The notes beneath the pieces were generated by a model that was given only the letters and a program-made list of their open reading frames with translations, had not been told where the DNA came from and did no database searches. From Pomphorhynchus laevis (taxonomy: Eukaryota > Acanthocephala > Palaeacanthocephala > Echinorhynchida > Pomphorhynchidae): a DNA stretch of 64,000 bases. Below are positions 1-11,240 of this stretch, in pieces. Numbering within the stretch: the stretch's first letter is position 1; each line of letters begins with the position of its first letter. Made by a program: the position numbers and the translations under genes. The stretch spans positions 1 to 64,000 of the forward strand of contig WNNJ02003658.1 of NCBI GenBank assembly GCA_012934845.2, given 5' to 3'.

Positions 1-119
1 ATTTATATAAAAATATATAATTATAAATGTAATTTTTATTTTATATTATTTTTTAAAGAAATTTTATATTCGTAAAATTAAATTAAAAGCAATAATTAAA
101 TTAAAAGCAATAATTCATT

Positions 120-1860
120 TGCCCGTCTCTTGAAACAATACTAGTGAACTTATACATAAAATCATCAACAATGTTTACTGGTAGTGATCCGATATTTTCA
201 AAAGAGCGTTTCACTCAAGGTAACCCTCTGGCCATGGCTGCATTTGCCATTTCGACTCTACCACTTATCCTACATATTCAAAAACGTTTACCATCAGTGA
301 TTCAACGATGGTACGCAGACGATGCAAACTTTGTCGGTCCTAGCGATGATTTATCTAGAGCCTGGAAAATACTAAAAACAATAAACCCAAAATTTTGATA
401 TTACGTTAATCCACTAAAGACACAGCTGCTAATACACAAGGAAGATGAATGAATTCGACACTAGCAACTTCAGTGGCTGTAAAACAAGTGAGCGTGCTAT
501 CGAAGTACTCGGAACTCCCATTCAGGCAGAAGCTGATGTTTTGGATATTATAAAAAACAGGGTAAGATCCAGGGCATCCACACTTGAAAGATTAGTTAAA
601 GTTAGTAAAATTGATCGACAGACTGCTTATTCCGGCTTAATACACTCTGTGCAATGGAAATGGATATATACTTACAGAACAGTACCAATGTGCACGGATG
701 TCACTAGATGTCTGAAAAACCTATTGTATAGCGGTTTTATTGAGTCAATCACACAAGCGAAAATTGAACAAGCACATAAAGAATTATTAACTCTACCGTT
801 CAAGTTAGGGGGCATTGGGTTAGTAGATCCGGAATACATCGCTGACTTTGAGTACGATTGTTCTCGTAGAATGTACGAAACCTATCGAGACGGGTATCCG
901 GGAAAAACCTGAGGGATGTTCAAACTCAAACAGCTAGAAACATTTCGTACATGAGATTAAACGTAGTCAAATCGAGGGAAGAATTAATACTAAAATCTCT
1001 ACAAGCGGATTACTTTAAGATATTGGCACATGCTTGTTACAAGGGAGCTTCATCGTGGCTATCTTCCCTACCTCTACGTCACGAGGGGTTTCGGCTTACA
1101 AACAATGAGTTTAGCGATGCATTAGCAGGTCGCTATGGATGGTCTTTGCGAGCATTAGAAAATAAAAAATGCATATGTTCTTCAGAAATGACTATCAATC
1201 ATGCATTTTCGTGCAAGACTGGAGCGCTACCATCTATCAGGCATAATGAAGTAAGGAATATATTTTCTCACCTCTTATATATATTTTCTACCCTCCACGC
1301 AACTGATATGCAGTGGCGTGGAGGTTGAACCAGTATTAGCACCCGTACCATCTGATTATCGTTTTAATAACATTAGCACAAGCGTATCGAAAAAAGCGAG
1401 TCTGGATGTTGTATGTAGTAGACTATTCGGAAGCCGGTTTGAGCGGACATTTTTGGATGTCGCGATATTTAATGTGCATGCTCCCTCTAACTCCCGAACT
1501 GAGTGTAAGGCTGACTTTGAATACCATGAAAAACGGAAAATATCGAAGTATGGATAGCGAATTTCAAGTTTAGAACAGGCGCATTTCAGTCCGTTAATTT
1601 TTTCGTCTTCAGGAGAATCAAGTCAGGAATCTAATAGGATAATGAAGCAAATAGCGTCAAAATTAAGCTCAAAACGCGAACTCCCATATCCTCAAATAAT
1701 AAAAATATACGAGAGAAAATTTCATATGCCTTAGCTCGTGCTGCATCTGCCTGTTTAAGAGCGCCACGCTCTACATATGGAAAACCTGTTCACGATCATT
1801 TTCGATCAACAGAAGATATGTCACGAAAGCCGGAAGATTCGAATTAAAGAGAACTGAGTT
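120..1860 (+). mobile_element. LINE-C copy 1: restriction-like-endonuclease LINE, broken
   Basis: Remnant of a non-LTR retrotransposon that copies itself by target-primed reverse transcription. The frame at 144-398 has the reverse transcriptase motif FTQGNPLAM and the catalytic YADD (in QRWYADDANFVG). The frame at 445-912 is the RT thumb/linker (VLGTPIQAEA, SGLIHSVQWKWIYTYRT, LPFKLGGIGLVDPEYI). The frames at 951-1557 carry a CxC...HAFSC zinc motif, IRHNEVRNIF, and a PD-(D/E)XK-type endonuclease core (KKASLDVVCSRLFGSRFERT, FNVHAPSN). A tail with ALARAASACLRAPRST follows to about 1,850. These parts lie in different frames, so the copy is dead. The 5' half (RT fingers, ORF N-terminus) is absent or left of the window. 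The clade is uncertain: the layout is like R4/Dong/Utopia-type RLE elements. Confidence 0.85.
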
Positions 1861-2054
1861 TATGATTGAATTTTTGAATTCTTTACTTTTGGATTCTTTC
1901 TTGTATGTTTTACGAAAATAAAATTTCTTCTTTGTATTTATATTTTTATATGAATAAAATTAGCTACAAAAATAAAACAATCACCGATTGTTTTCAAGAG
2001 ACATTTACATAAGTTTGCATTTGTTCTTAGTAAATAAAATTAAGAATACGATAC

Positions 2055-2730
2055 CTGCTGGTGTACTATTTTTTAATTCTTTTATTGAGCCTAACAAAAG
2101 TTCGTTATTTGGATCAAAAATCAAACCATCTTCATAGGCACGGCAAGCATCTTCTGTACGATCGAGCAGTCGTAAAGCAGCACCTTTCCTACTGTATCCC
2201 TTAAATCAAAACTACAGCTTTTAAGAACGACCATTTGAAAACTTAAGTTTTTAAGTTAAAGGAGTTTAGTAAAAAATCTGTCACACTGTATTATTTCGAA
2301 TATATTAGTTAGATAAGTGTTCGAAAAATCAAACGCAGTCACATAGATTAAAAAATTACATCAGTCATTGACATAATATCTTAGTTTTCCGTCAGTAATT
2401 TTTTATACATAATCATTATGCTTATCCCTAAGGTTCATTTGACTCAATGTTTTGATACCTTTATAAAATCTGGTTTTATTTCGATGCACTTTTCTGCATC
2501 CTTTAATGAATCTTCGGCTTTGTTCATCTTTGCGTATGCTGCTGACCGATTACTGTAAAGAACGTGGTTTGAAGGATCCAAAGTTATGGCTTCTGTATAA
2601 AATTCAATTGCCTCTTCATTATTTCCAGCAGCAAGTGCCGCATTCCCTTTAACCTTTAATTCTGTTACCTGATAAAATAAATAAATAATTAAATACTCAA
2701 ATAATTCCTTATCACCTTCTCAGCAGACAT
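2055..2730 (-). CDS. Stip1: Hop/STIP1 co-chaperone, first three coding exons (TPR1)
   Basis: Hop links Hsp70 to Hsp90 in the cytosol. Exon 1 (2730-2716) encodes MSAEK, exon 2 (2668-2459) 70 codons, exon 3 (2199-2055) 48 codons plus one base; all junctions are GT-AG and phases agree. Introns are 47 bp (2715-2669) and 259 bp (2458-2200). The 123 residues form the N-terminal TPR1 domain: [49 protein letters not shown]. The five carboxylate-clamp residues known in human HOP (K8, N12, N43, K73, R77), which grip the Hsp70 EEVD tail, are all present at K10, N14, N45, K75, R79, a constant offset of two. A probable 5'UTR exon starts at 2746 after a ttgtttcag acceptor, so more UTR lies upstream. The donor at 2054 (GTATCG) has no partner exon in the window; the gene either has a long intron holding the LINE-C remnant or is cut off. 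Confidence 0.85.
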
Positions 2731-2804
2731 AAGCGCTTATTTCAATCTGAAACAAAGAAAAATGATATAAAATTAAAAAGAAACATTTTGCTATAGTAAT
2801 AATA

Positions 2805-3235
2805 TTAATTTATTTGACGTTGCTAATGCGTACAAGCTGCCACGCTATCAAGTCCACAAAACATGAAGTCCAGAAGAGAAATTGTTTAAATGGGATCGGA
2901 TTTAGCATTTGAAGCACGGCATTGAGGTTGATAGGCGTATATGAATGTGCATATGATTCTACGAGAGAGGAGCAGTCACAAGGAAGGAGCGGAAGCCAAA
3001 AGAGGTAGAGTAGTTTGGGGCATGTAAAAGAAGGGAATTACGAGAACGAAATAACAATAACCGGTACGAGAATTGTCGAGAAAAGAAGATTGAGAAATGA
3101 AAGGGTATGAAAAGTTACAAGGCGGAAAGCAACGAGAAGACGAATTTGAACACGACAATAAATTGTAGGCAAATTGAGAGAAGCAAGATGGTGGAATTAG
3201 CAACAAATCGTTTATGACCTAACACAAATTGATCT
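2805..3235 (-). mobile_element. LINE-A copy 1 (L2-like), 3' end only
   Basis: The minus strand reads, in broken frames, the C-terminus of the L2-like reverse transcriptase protein (RNSLLLHAPNYSTSFGFRSF) followed by a short 3' tail (agcttgtacgcattagcaac in reverse complement). It closely resembles the copy at 11.9-12.3 kb, so both belong to one subfamily. It lies just upstream of the Hop gene start. Only about 430 bp remain, as expected from 5' truncation. Confidence 0.75.
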
Positions 3236-3239
3236 ATTT

Positions 3240-4260
3240 TATAACAAAACATCAAGATAAGTATAAATATAAAATCATGAGCCAATACGATTTACTAGAA
3301 AATTTATTATCAAAAACATCTATTATCTAACAATTTTGCAAAATCATTGAACACTCCAAGCTAAACAAGAAGTCCTCATCAGCTTGTAAAAACTTGTAAA
3401 TACACAAGGCGGCGTTTGTAAAAATGGACTTCGAGTGGATAACGATAATAAGAAAGTAGTGAAATACAATAGGGGTAAATATGTAAGAGAAAATTCGTGT
3501 TTTTATGACAAAAAAAACAATTATATACAAAATATGAACATTATATTACTGTTTTGTCAACTCACCGATTTATCCAGAAATAAATATTTTAATGCAGAAT
3601 AAATATCCAGAAATAAATATTTTGATGCAGACAAGTCTTTTTGAAGCAGATAATTTGATAAAAAGAATTATTATGATTACTTCTGATTCTCGGCTTCGAC
3701 TGCTTTGAAAACGATGTTGAATTTGTAATCTCTGATATATACTTTTAAGTGAATCATTAAGCTATAAAGATTATGTCAATTAATGTCAATTCGAAGAAAA
3801 GGGCTGTGCTTTAAAATAGTTTATAAAACTTAGTTGAAAACGACTGTCACATAACTAGGATCGCTATGCAATTGTACAAATGCTCATCAATCTTCTGCAG
3901 TAAAAACGACTCTGCAGTTGTTTTTTAATTTTTATACCAATTTTTATAACCCATTGTTTTACAAACCGAATAAAAGTTAATAACATTAGAAGGAATTGTT
4001 ATGTTATCAGGTTTTGTTCACAACACAAGAGAAAACGGCAAATTCATAAAATTCATTAAGTAGAGGCCGTCAAAGACATTTAATTATCTCTACGTCAAGT
4101 AGTAGCTTGAATTATATAACAACTAGAAAATAAAAATTATATGAAATTCGATTACTTAACTAAAACTGCATATTTGTACTATACATGAATTTAAGAATGT
4201 AACGATCTTAATTAAAAAAATTTTAACCGAAAAAATCTTTAACACAGTCAACAGATAAAT
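3240..4260. other. no recognisable gene, AT-rich
   Basis: I see no convincing exon, RNA gene or repeat here. The open frame at 3327-3530 (minus) is hydrophobic by composition only and has no family signature. A short direct duplication (aaatatccagaaataaatatttt) occurs twice around 3,575-3,625. Confidence 0.5.
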
Positions 4261-4261
4261 A

Positions 4262-5245
4262 ACGACATGCTATTAGAACAAATGACATGCGAGGTCCCAC
4301 AAGGTTTAGTCTTAAATCCCCTGCTTTACTCTCAACTGCTTGGAGATATCCCCCGTATATCAAACCTTACTGCTTTAACGTCATGCTATACGCCGATGAC
4401 ATACTCATCTATGATCATGCATTCTCCCATCGCATACACAGTATAAGCATTTCTGCCTCCAACTGTCTTTATTCTATCTACAAACGCCTCTCCCATCTTC
4501 GTCTCGTTCTAAACAAAGACAAGTCCGAAATAATGTGGATCATCCCCAGTCAACCTAGCATATCTCCTCCCCCTGTATCTTTTGCCTCATCAATAATCCC
4601 CATAGTCCACATTTAAATCCTTCGTCCGTGACTAGGTCCTCTTGTCTAACTTAATAATCCGTGACATCCACCGTATCCGACCCCTTATTGACTTCCGTTC
4701 GTGTAAGTCACTTATTTCATCGTATATCTTCCCTAAAATAAATTAGTGCCTCAGCCTTTTTGCCAATTCTCCAAAATCCATCATCCTACCCCTGCAACGC
4801 ATCATCAACTCCACCGTTCGAGTGCTCCTACGTCTCCGTCGCTTCAGTCACACATCCAAACATATTGCCCAACTCCCCTGGCACACCATTCACATTCGTG
4901 TTCAACTTCGCTTTCTTCTTGTCACTTCGTCTCATCGCTGTCGACTCCCATCGTTCATCAACCTCCCGTTTTTAGACAGTACTCGCCCATCTCTATCGCT
5001 GCGTTTTGTCATTCATACTTACTCCACATTCCTAATTAATACATCAACTACGGTCTCCGATCCTTCCTCATCGCAGTTTCTCGACTGGAATCAGATCCCT
5101 CTCGACGTCCACAGCGCTCCCTCCTTTATTACATTCAAATACCTCCTCCGTTCCCTTCTCGACATATGACTTAGATTTTTTGTTGTGGTCACGTTAGCGT
5201 GCGGCGGCACGCATTTGCCACGTAAAAATAAATCCTTTTTTAAAT
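4262..5245 (+). mobile_element. LINE-A copy 2 (L2-like), RT C-terminal half to 3' tail
   Basis: Starts inside the RT palm (reading frame CEVPQGLVLNPLL, compare the conserved CGVPQGSVLGPLLF), passes YADDILIYDHAFSHRIHSI and SIYKRLSHLRLVLNKDKSEI, and ends with the C-terminal LDVHSAPSFITFKYLL region. The 3' tail at about 5,165-5,245 has the family hairpin GCGTGCGGCGGCACGC and cacgtaaaaataaatcc. The coding part is split over at least three frames. It is a 5'-truncated dead copy. The overlapping open frames at 4,746-5,169 are pieces of this protein or shadows. Confidence 0.85.
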
Positions 5246-6690
5246 CAGATCACTTAACAGAGTGAATTTAACGTGAATTTTTCTGGGAACATTAGTAGAG
5301 AAATAAATCAGGAAAACTATGCGATTAACGGAGATATGATGATCCACTTTGGGCCTCCGTAAATGAGCTGATTCCTGTAACTGTAATCGAGATACGTGAA
5401 ATACTTTTATAGGTCTAACATCTCAGAAAACCAGGATTGAAATTATTACGGAAAGAATATGATACCAGGACATACACTTGAAATAAGTATTGGACATTTG
5501 AATAAAATCAACAGCTATTGAATTTGATTGTAAAATCCTTAAGGAGAACAACATTATACTAATTTCGAATTCATTGTCAGACAAATTAAACGCCATATTT
5601 GATTCCGAGGATTAGAGAACTTGGCACTTGGTGTTTGACCTTACATGATATTAATTTCATACAAGATCAGAAAGCTTAAGTTCAACCAATTTTAACTAAA
5701 TTTACAGTCTTGTATCAAAAAATAGTCAAGTTGTCAGTTTTATTTACTGAAATTTTCGATTACATTTAAGTAATGGACAACGATTTCCCCATTTTGAGAT
5801 TTAAATTGAGCTTAAAAGAAACAATTTCTGGTAGTGACGCTGGAACGAAGAGGGTAGACAATACACTTACCATAATTGAGACTATTCACAGTCAATATCG
5901 TAACTACAAAATTCATGTAATTCAAATTTGATATGGAACGTGCTCCTTCTCATATGGTCATCGGAAATGAAAACAATTTTGCAGGGAAGCACTTAAAAAG
6001 ACATTGAAATATGTCATCCGCGGAAGAAGTTCTATTGTAAACTATCCATTTCAGCAGCAAACCATGTTTAAAAATTAATCACTTTTGAATATTTTCCATC
6101 GTATAATTGGAAAATACATATGCATTTCCACACTTGTAAGGATTTAAATTGTCTTTTAATAATAGAAACGACTTGTTCATAATCTTTGCTCCTTCAATTT
6201 AAATAAATAGACAAAGTATTACAATTTGCATCGTAATTTCAGCATTCTCATTGCTCAAAAATGCAATATATAGGCAATCATATCACTGCTGAGTTGCATT
6301 TCGAACACGGACAGCATTCTATCCGTGACAACCAATTCGTTTGCTAGGCGTTATGCGTAACACCACGTCTAAGAAACTAATACTATAAAAATATGAAAAA
6401 AGAATGAAAAATAAAAAGATAAAAAAGAAAAGGATGGCTTATCGCTATCCTCAGAAAAAAGATGGCGATAAACAATGTTGTTGGACGCAGTTGTTACTTG
6501 TAAAATAATATTTAATAAATAATCAATAGAAGAGCAGCGATCAATAAATAATTTATCCAATAAATTTTCAAACGCAACTGCGTTCATCAAATCCAGAACA
6601 ATATTAAAATAACATAAAATAATGGACCACTTAAAAGAAGTCAATGTTCAAATAAAGAAAAGGAAGGCAGGTAAGTGACGGTTCCTTTCA
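5246..6690. other. no recognisable gene
   Basis: Unique-looking AT-rich DNA. A strong donor-like site (ATG/GTAAGTG) is visible on the minus strand near 5,871, but the frames upstream of it have no family signature. The open frame 6369-6644 (minus, 91 codons) is F/S/L-rich with an A-rich complement and looks like chance. Confidence 0.45.
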
Positions 6691-8165
6691 ATGGTAAAAA
6701 TAGTACAATTTGTGCGTTTTTATTTAAACGTGTTAGGATTTAACGTTACAATCTTTGTTGATCGATTGTTGTATAAATATATAAGCAAATATTTGAAGTC
6801 TAATCATTTATTGTGCGTTAATCAACATGGTTTTAGGAAGGACCGTTCCACTGTGACTAATTTACTTGTGGCTCAACATTCATGGGCTGATTTAATTGAT
6901 CACGGCACGAATGTAAATATTATCTTTTTTGACTTTTCCAAAGCATTTGATTTGGGGCGTCATGACTATCTTATTATCAAAATGCAAGATTTGGCAATTG
7001 ATTCGAATGTAGACCGCTAGATACAAAATTTTATAACTGGAAGGTCGTATCAGATTCATGTAAACAGTTTGTGTTCGGAATGGCACAGCGCATATATAGG
7101 GGTGCCGCAACAATCTGTGCTGGGACCTTTACTATTTCTAATATTCATCAATGGTCTACCAGGCCTATTAAGTTATGATTCACAACATATGCGGACGATC
7201 TCAAGATATGGAGAGGTATAGAATCCTTAAATGTTTGCGTGAAATTGCAAATGGATATCAATATCTGGTGTGAGATAATATCTGCAAATAACCATATCCG
7301 ATTACAGCGTGACATTGACAGGGTAAATCCATGGAGTGTTAATACTTGAGTATTGTTTAAACATTTCTAAGTGCTCACACATTCGTCTCGGCAGGTCCAA
7401 TGTGTCTTCCTTGTATAGTGTCGGGACATCTAGTATCATTTCGACCAATCAGGTTCGTGATCCTTACATACTTATGCAATCGTAACTTAAAACTAGAATG
7501 GATACTGAAAGACGTTGCAGTTCAGCAAGGAAGATAATTTATCTGATTAAAACTTGTTTCTTGTCAATAACTCCTCAGTGTTTTGCTCGGCTATATAATG
7601 CGCTTGTTCGTCCCCATATCGAATATGCTATCCAGGCATCATTCCCTTCTACAAGAGGTGACATGAGGGATTTGGAGAGAATTCTACGTCGTGGCAGCAG
7701 GCTCGTTCGAAGATGTAAAATGATGACTTATTGCGATCGTTTAACTTCAATAGGCATAATATCAGTGCAAGCCAGACTACTCGTTCTGGATCTGTTTGCG
7801 ATGTGGTCTATAGTAAGGGGATAGACGGCTACCTTAGTGAATGTGTTGAATTGAATGTCCGACAAAGTCGCAGGGGTCATTCTCTCACGTTACGCGCAAG
7901 ACAAATTGGAAGGTCGACAATGGTATTGCGATTGTCACGCAGAGTGAGAAAGCTGTGGAACGCATTGCCTCACGACTGCGCCATCATTGAGCCAATTCAA
8001 AGCCATGATCAACACTTGGATAAGCACGCTGATCAAGGCAACATTGGAAGTTCTTATCCTTGGTTTGGTTGCAATTGATATGTTTGTTTCATGTGTTGTA
8101 ATGTACGATGAGCGGGCAAAACGGCCTTTTAGGTCAAATCCCTGTATATAATAATATTATTGGAA
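6691..8165 (+). mobile_element. LINE-B copy 1 (CR1-like), RT to 3' end
   Basis: CR1-type reverse transcriptase. The frame at 6691-7020 has NQHGFRKDRSTVTNLLVAQH and IIFFDFSKAFDLGRHDYLI; the next part reads VPQQSVLGPLLFLIFINGLP, followed by a damaged YADD region. The frame at 7498-7824 has ARLYNALVRPHIEYAIQ, and 7731-8078 has RRGHSLTLRAR and RVRKLWNALPHD, both standard CR1 C-terminal motifs. The 3' end has cgggcaaaacggccttttag, as in other CR1-like tails. At least three frame changes make it dead. The ORF1, endonuclease and N-terminal RT are missing (5' truncation). Confidence 0.88.
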
Positions 8166-8617
8166 ATTTGGCTGTTAAAAATGATTTATTAATTAATTCA
8201 TCAAGATGTGCCTACATGCGAATAAAATGTTCACGAAATTTTATTGCATCGACATATTTCCTTGAATAAAAACAGATCGAACAAGCAAACTACTTTAAAA
8301 ATCTGGTCATGCTGATTTCTGATGATTTGTCGTCTTAACGACATACCGATTATGTATGTCGGGTCATTTAGTTCAGCCATTCGCCGTACATTTGATTAAC
8401 TGTGTCCACAATCATTTCGAACTATGGCTTATGTGTTTATTTTGAGTAATTTACAATATGAATCCCAGTGTACTTATCCGAAGACTATACGTGAGAAGAT
8501 CCAGATGGAGATTATGTTAAGGCGCGGACCGTGCTTCATCCGCGTGCATCTAAGCCCCGAGATGTTCGAGAAGAAACGCGCAGACTAACATTCAATAAGC
8601 TTAATTTTCTTTAACAT
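8166..8617. other. no recognisable gene
   Basis: Follows the LINE-B tail. Contains a somewhat GC-richer stretch at 8,505-8,590 whose frames show no family motif. Nothing firm seen. Confidence 0.4.
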
Positions 8618-9029
8618 TCAAAGATTTTCAAAATTGATTGTTTTTTGAAAAAAATAGTTACAAGAGAATTGCTGGAGAATTATTATTCTTACAAGAGAAT
8701 TACTGTGATTTGCGTGATAAGCTAAGGCTGATTCATTTCCATGGTGATAGGATATGGCATGATGGTTAAAAACAAAAACGTCAATAATCGTTCGCTCATA
8801 TATTCCACCGTTAAGACCGCAACATACAACATCCAAACGGGCTTCATCGTTTCTACAAGTAGTTGCTAGCGAGAATTCATAAAATGACTCAACCCTTTGT
8901 AAGTTAGGTTCCACTTCGACTGAATGGCATACACGAGTCAGTTCCTCCGCAATTACATCCCTCACTGAGTTATGCCGAATCACTGTATGAGCTCCACGTT
9001 TACATGACATTAGATGATTGAGTTCTGCA
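8618..9029 (-). mobile_element. LINE-C copy 2, endonuclease part (3' segment of split copy)
   Basis: The minus frame 9010-8618 reads MSCKRGAHTVIRHNSVRD, then TRVCHSVEVEPNLQ, EARLDVVCCGLNGGIYERT and FNHHAISYHHGNESALAYH. This is the RLE endonuclease of the LINE-C family (compare SCKTGALPSIRHNEVRN at 1.2 kb). Similarity stops near 8,700. It continues, across a LINE-A insertion, from the RT part at 10,121-10,972: reading over the empty site gives RCVCGKAAELNHLMSCKRG, restoring the CxC...HxxxC zinc motif. Confidence 0.85.
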
Positions 9030-9034
9030 GCTTT
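9030..9034. repeat. target-site duplication GCTTT, left
   Basis: GCTTT stands here and again at 10,116-10,120, on both sides of the LINE-A copy. Removing the insert and one GCTTT rejoins the LINE-C reading frame. Confidence 0.7.
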
Positions 9035-10115
9035 AAAAAAAAAGATTTATTTTAACGTGGCAAATGCGTGCCAGCGCACGCTTACATGACCACAACAAAA
9101 CAAAACTGTGAATCAGGTGTCGAGAAGGTGTGAACGGAGGAGGTGTTTGAATGTGATAAAGGAGGGAGCGCGGCGGACGTCGAGAGGGAGTTGATTCCAG
9201 GCGAGTGAGGCGGCGACGAGGAAGGATCAGAGACCGTAGTTGTTGGAGTACTTAAGAACGTGGAGTAAGAGGGTATGACAGGAACGAAGCGATAGCGAGG
9301 TGGGGCGAGTATCGTCTAAGAAAGGAAGGTTGATGAACGATGGGGAGCCGACAGCGATGAGACGAAAAGTAACGAGAAGGCGGAGTTTGATGCGGATGTG
9401 GATGGTGGGCCAGGAGAGTTGGGCAAAATATGTGGATGTGTGGTCGAAGCGACGGAGACGAAAGAGCACTCGAACGGCGGTGTTGATTATTCGTTGTAGG
9501 GGTAGGATGATGGATTTTGGAGAATTGGCGAAAAGGCTGAGTCAGTAATCGATTTTAGGGAAAAGAAGCGATGAAAGAAGAGACATACAAAAACGGAAGT
9601 CGATAAGGGGGCGGATACGGCGGATGTCACGAAGAATTAAGTTAGACGAGCGGACCTTGTCACGGACGAAGGGTTTAAGGGAAAGGTGATCATCGAAATG
9701 GAAGCCTAAGAAAGTGAGATTGTGGACTATAGGGATGATCGATGAGGCAAAAGATACAATGGGAGGAGATATGCTTGGTTTACGGGGAAGGATCCACATT
9801 ATTTTGACTTTTCGGCGTTTAGAACGAGATGGAGATTGGAGAGACGTTTGTAGATAGAAGAAAGACAGTTGGAGGCAGAAATGCCGATATCGTGTATGCG
9901 ATGTGCGGGTGCATGAGCATAGATTAGAATGTCATCGGCGTATTGCATGACGTTAAAGGATTAAGGTTTGATAAATGGAGAGAGATCGCCAAGCAAAAGA
10001 GAGAAAAGCAGGGGACCTAGGACTGAACCTTGTGGAACCCCGCAAAGAATAGGGATGGGAGGGGATGATGATGAATTAGAACAGACGCGAAAGGAACGGT
10101 CGGATAGAACGGTCG
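9035..10115 (-). mobile_element. LINE-A copy 3 (L2-like), inserted in LINE-C
   Basis: On the minus strand it begins at RSFRVCSNSSSSPPIPIL, then CGVPQGSVLGPLLFSLLLGD, a YADD-type region (aatacgccgatgacatt), CLSSIYKRLSNLHLVLN-like sequence, FLGFHFDDHLSLKPFVRDKV and the C-terminal RRFDHTSTYFAQLSW and SFINLPFLDDTRPTS. It ends in the tail hairpin GCGTGCGCTGGCACGC, an aataaatc motif and a short A tract at the insertion point. It is 5'-truncated at the RT palm with several frame changes. The minus-strand shadow frames 9300-9548 and 9968-10153 (plus) are artefacts of this copy. Confidence 0.88.
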
Positions 10116-10120
10116 GCTTT
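10116..10120. repeat. target-site duplication GCTTT, right
   Basis: Partner of the GCTTT at 9,030-9,034; see there. Confidence 0.7.
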
Positions 10121-10972
10121 GCCACAAACACATCTAGAATGCGGTACATCTGAAGGTACCCAACCGTATCGCAATGCTATAGAGTCCATGAATTGATTTT
10201 GCGTAAGATGATATCCTTCACTTTTCAAAGGTAGCGTGCTCAACCATATGGACGCTCCCTTTGTAGTTGCATATTGTATGGAACGAACTGTTTCATCAGA
10301 AAGAGCTTGTCTTATTAAATCTAATCTCCATTTGAATTTTTGTAATCTAATTCACGAAATTTCCTAAGTGACATCTAGTTGTGTGTTTAGTAGTTCGTGT
10401 CCTATACGATTTATACGATATGTATCACATAATTTTCTCGAGTTTAGATATTCTGTTGTAGAGATGTATATTGGATCTACAATGCCTATTCCGTCGAGGG
10501 AAATTGGCGATGATAACAAAATGAATACTTCATTTTCAATTTTCTTTTTTAGAAGTTTTAGAAGAAACTTATTTTGAATCTGTAGTTGTAAGGGAACTAG
10601 AAGTTCAAGATTACAGTTTGTGGTCCTCATGAAATGGATCCATTGCCACTGTAAAGAGTGCAATAATCCCACGTATGCGATGTGCGGATCTTTCTCGGCA
10701 ACTACTTCAAGTTTTTCCACCAAATTGGTCCAGCTTGCTACCTTGTCTTTCAGGACGTCATCCATAAAAGCTTGAGTTCCGATAGGAACGCCGAGCACTT
10801 CAATTCCATGCGTGTTCACTTCGATTCCATCAAAGTATATGTCAATATTTTCATTCTCAAGATCAAGCAGCAATTTCGTTTTATCTTTATTTACGATAAA
10901 ACCATACTGAGGGCCGTGTTCTTTTAATATTGTCCAGACACGTTTTAGATCTCTAGTGGAACCTACGAAATC
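10121..10972 (-). mobile_element. LINE-C copy 2, RT thumb and linker (5' segment of split copy)
   Basis: The minus frame starts at DFVGSTRDLKRVWTILKEHG, just after the YADD site, and runs through FIVNKDKTKLLLDLE, IEVLGVPIGTQAFMDD, VGLLHSLQWQWIHFMRTT and ISLDGIGIVDPIYI to RINRIGHELL. After one frame change it continues as ATTKGASIWLSTLPLKSEGY, FMDSIALRYGWVPSDVPHS and RCVCGKA at the insertion point. About 219 codons are uninterrupted, so this copy is younger than the one at 0.1-1.9 kb. The long open frame reaches 11,023, but its first residues are the antisense of the next, oppositely oriented copy. Confidence 0.88.
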
Positions 10973-11240
10973 AACATGGAAATGAATCAGCCTTAGCTTA
11001 TCACGAAAATCGCAAACGAGCAAAATACGAGGATATAATCATAGATAAGGAAAGAGCTACATTCATACCAACCGTATTTAGGGTCGCAGGCGATGCTAGT
11101 CCAAGTGCACATAAAATGTTAAGAACTATAGCAAAGCTTAATTCAGAGCGAACACAATTGCCTTATGCTGATCATTTGAATCATTTAATGCGCAGAGTAA
11201 CATTTCTATTGTGTAAAGCAGCATCGAACAGCATCAGAGG
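10973..11240 (+). mobile_element. LINE-C copy 3, C-terminal tail
   Basis: The plus strand reads HGNESALAYHENRKRAKYED, IPTVFRVAGDASPSAHKML and ADHLNHLMRRVTFLLCKAAS NSIRG, the end of a LINE-C protein (compare the ALARAASACLRAP tails). It abuts head-on the minus-strand RT piece at 10,972, an inverted junction of two pieces of the same family. Its last residues run on in frame into the next copy. Confidence 0.75.

Noticed and set aside
4746-5169. Three overlapping Ser/Pro/His-rich frames
   Set aside because: They are the broken C-terminal region of one LINE-A protein in alternate frames, not separate genes.
6369-6644. A 91-codon hydrophobic minus-strand frame as a membrane protein
   Set aside because: Its F/S-rich end is the complement of an A-rich run; no supporting splice or start context.
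9300-10153. Arg/Lys-rich plus-strand frames (9300-9548, 9968-10153)
   Set aside because: Antisense shadows of the LINE-A copy on the minus strand.
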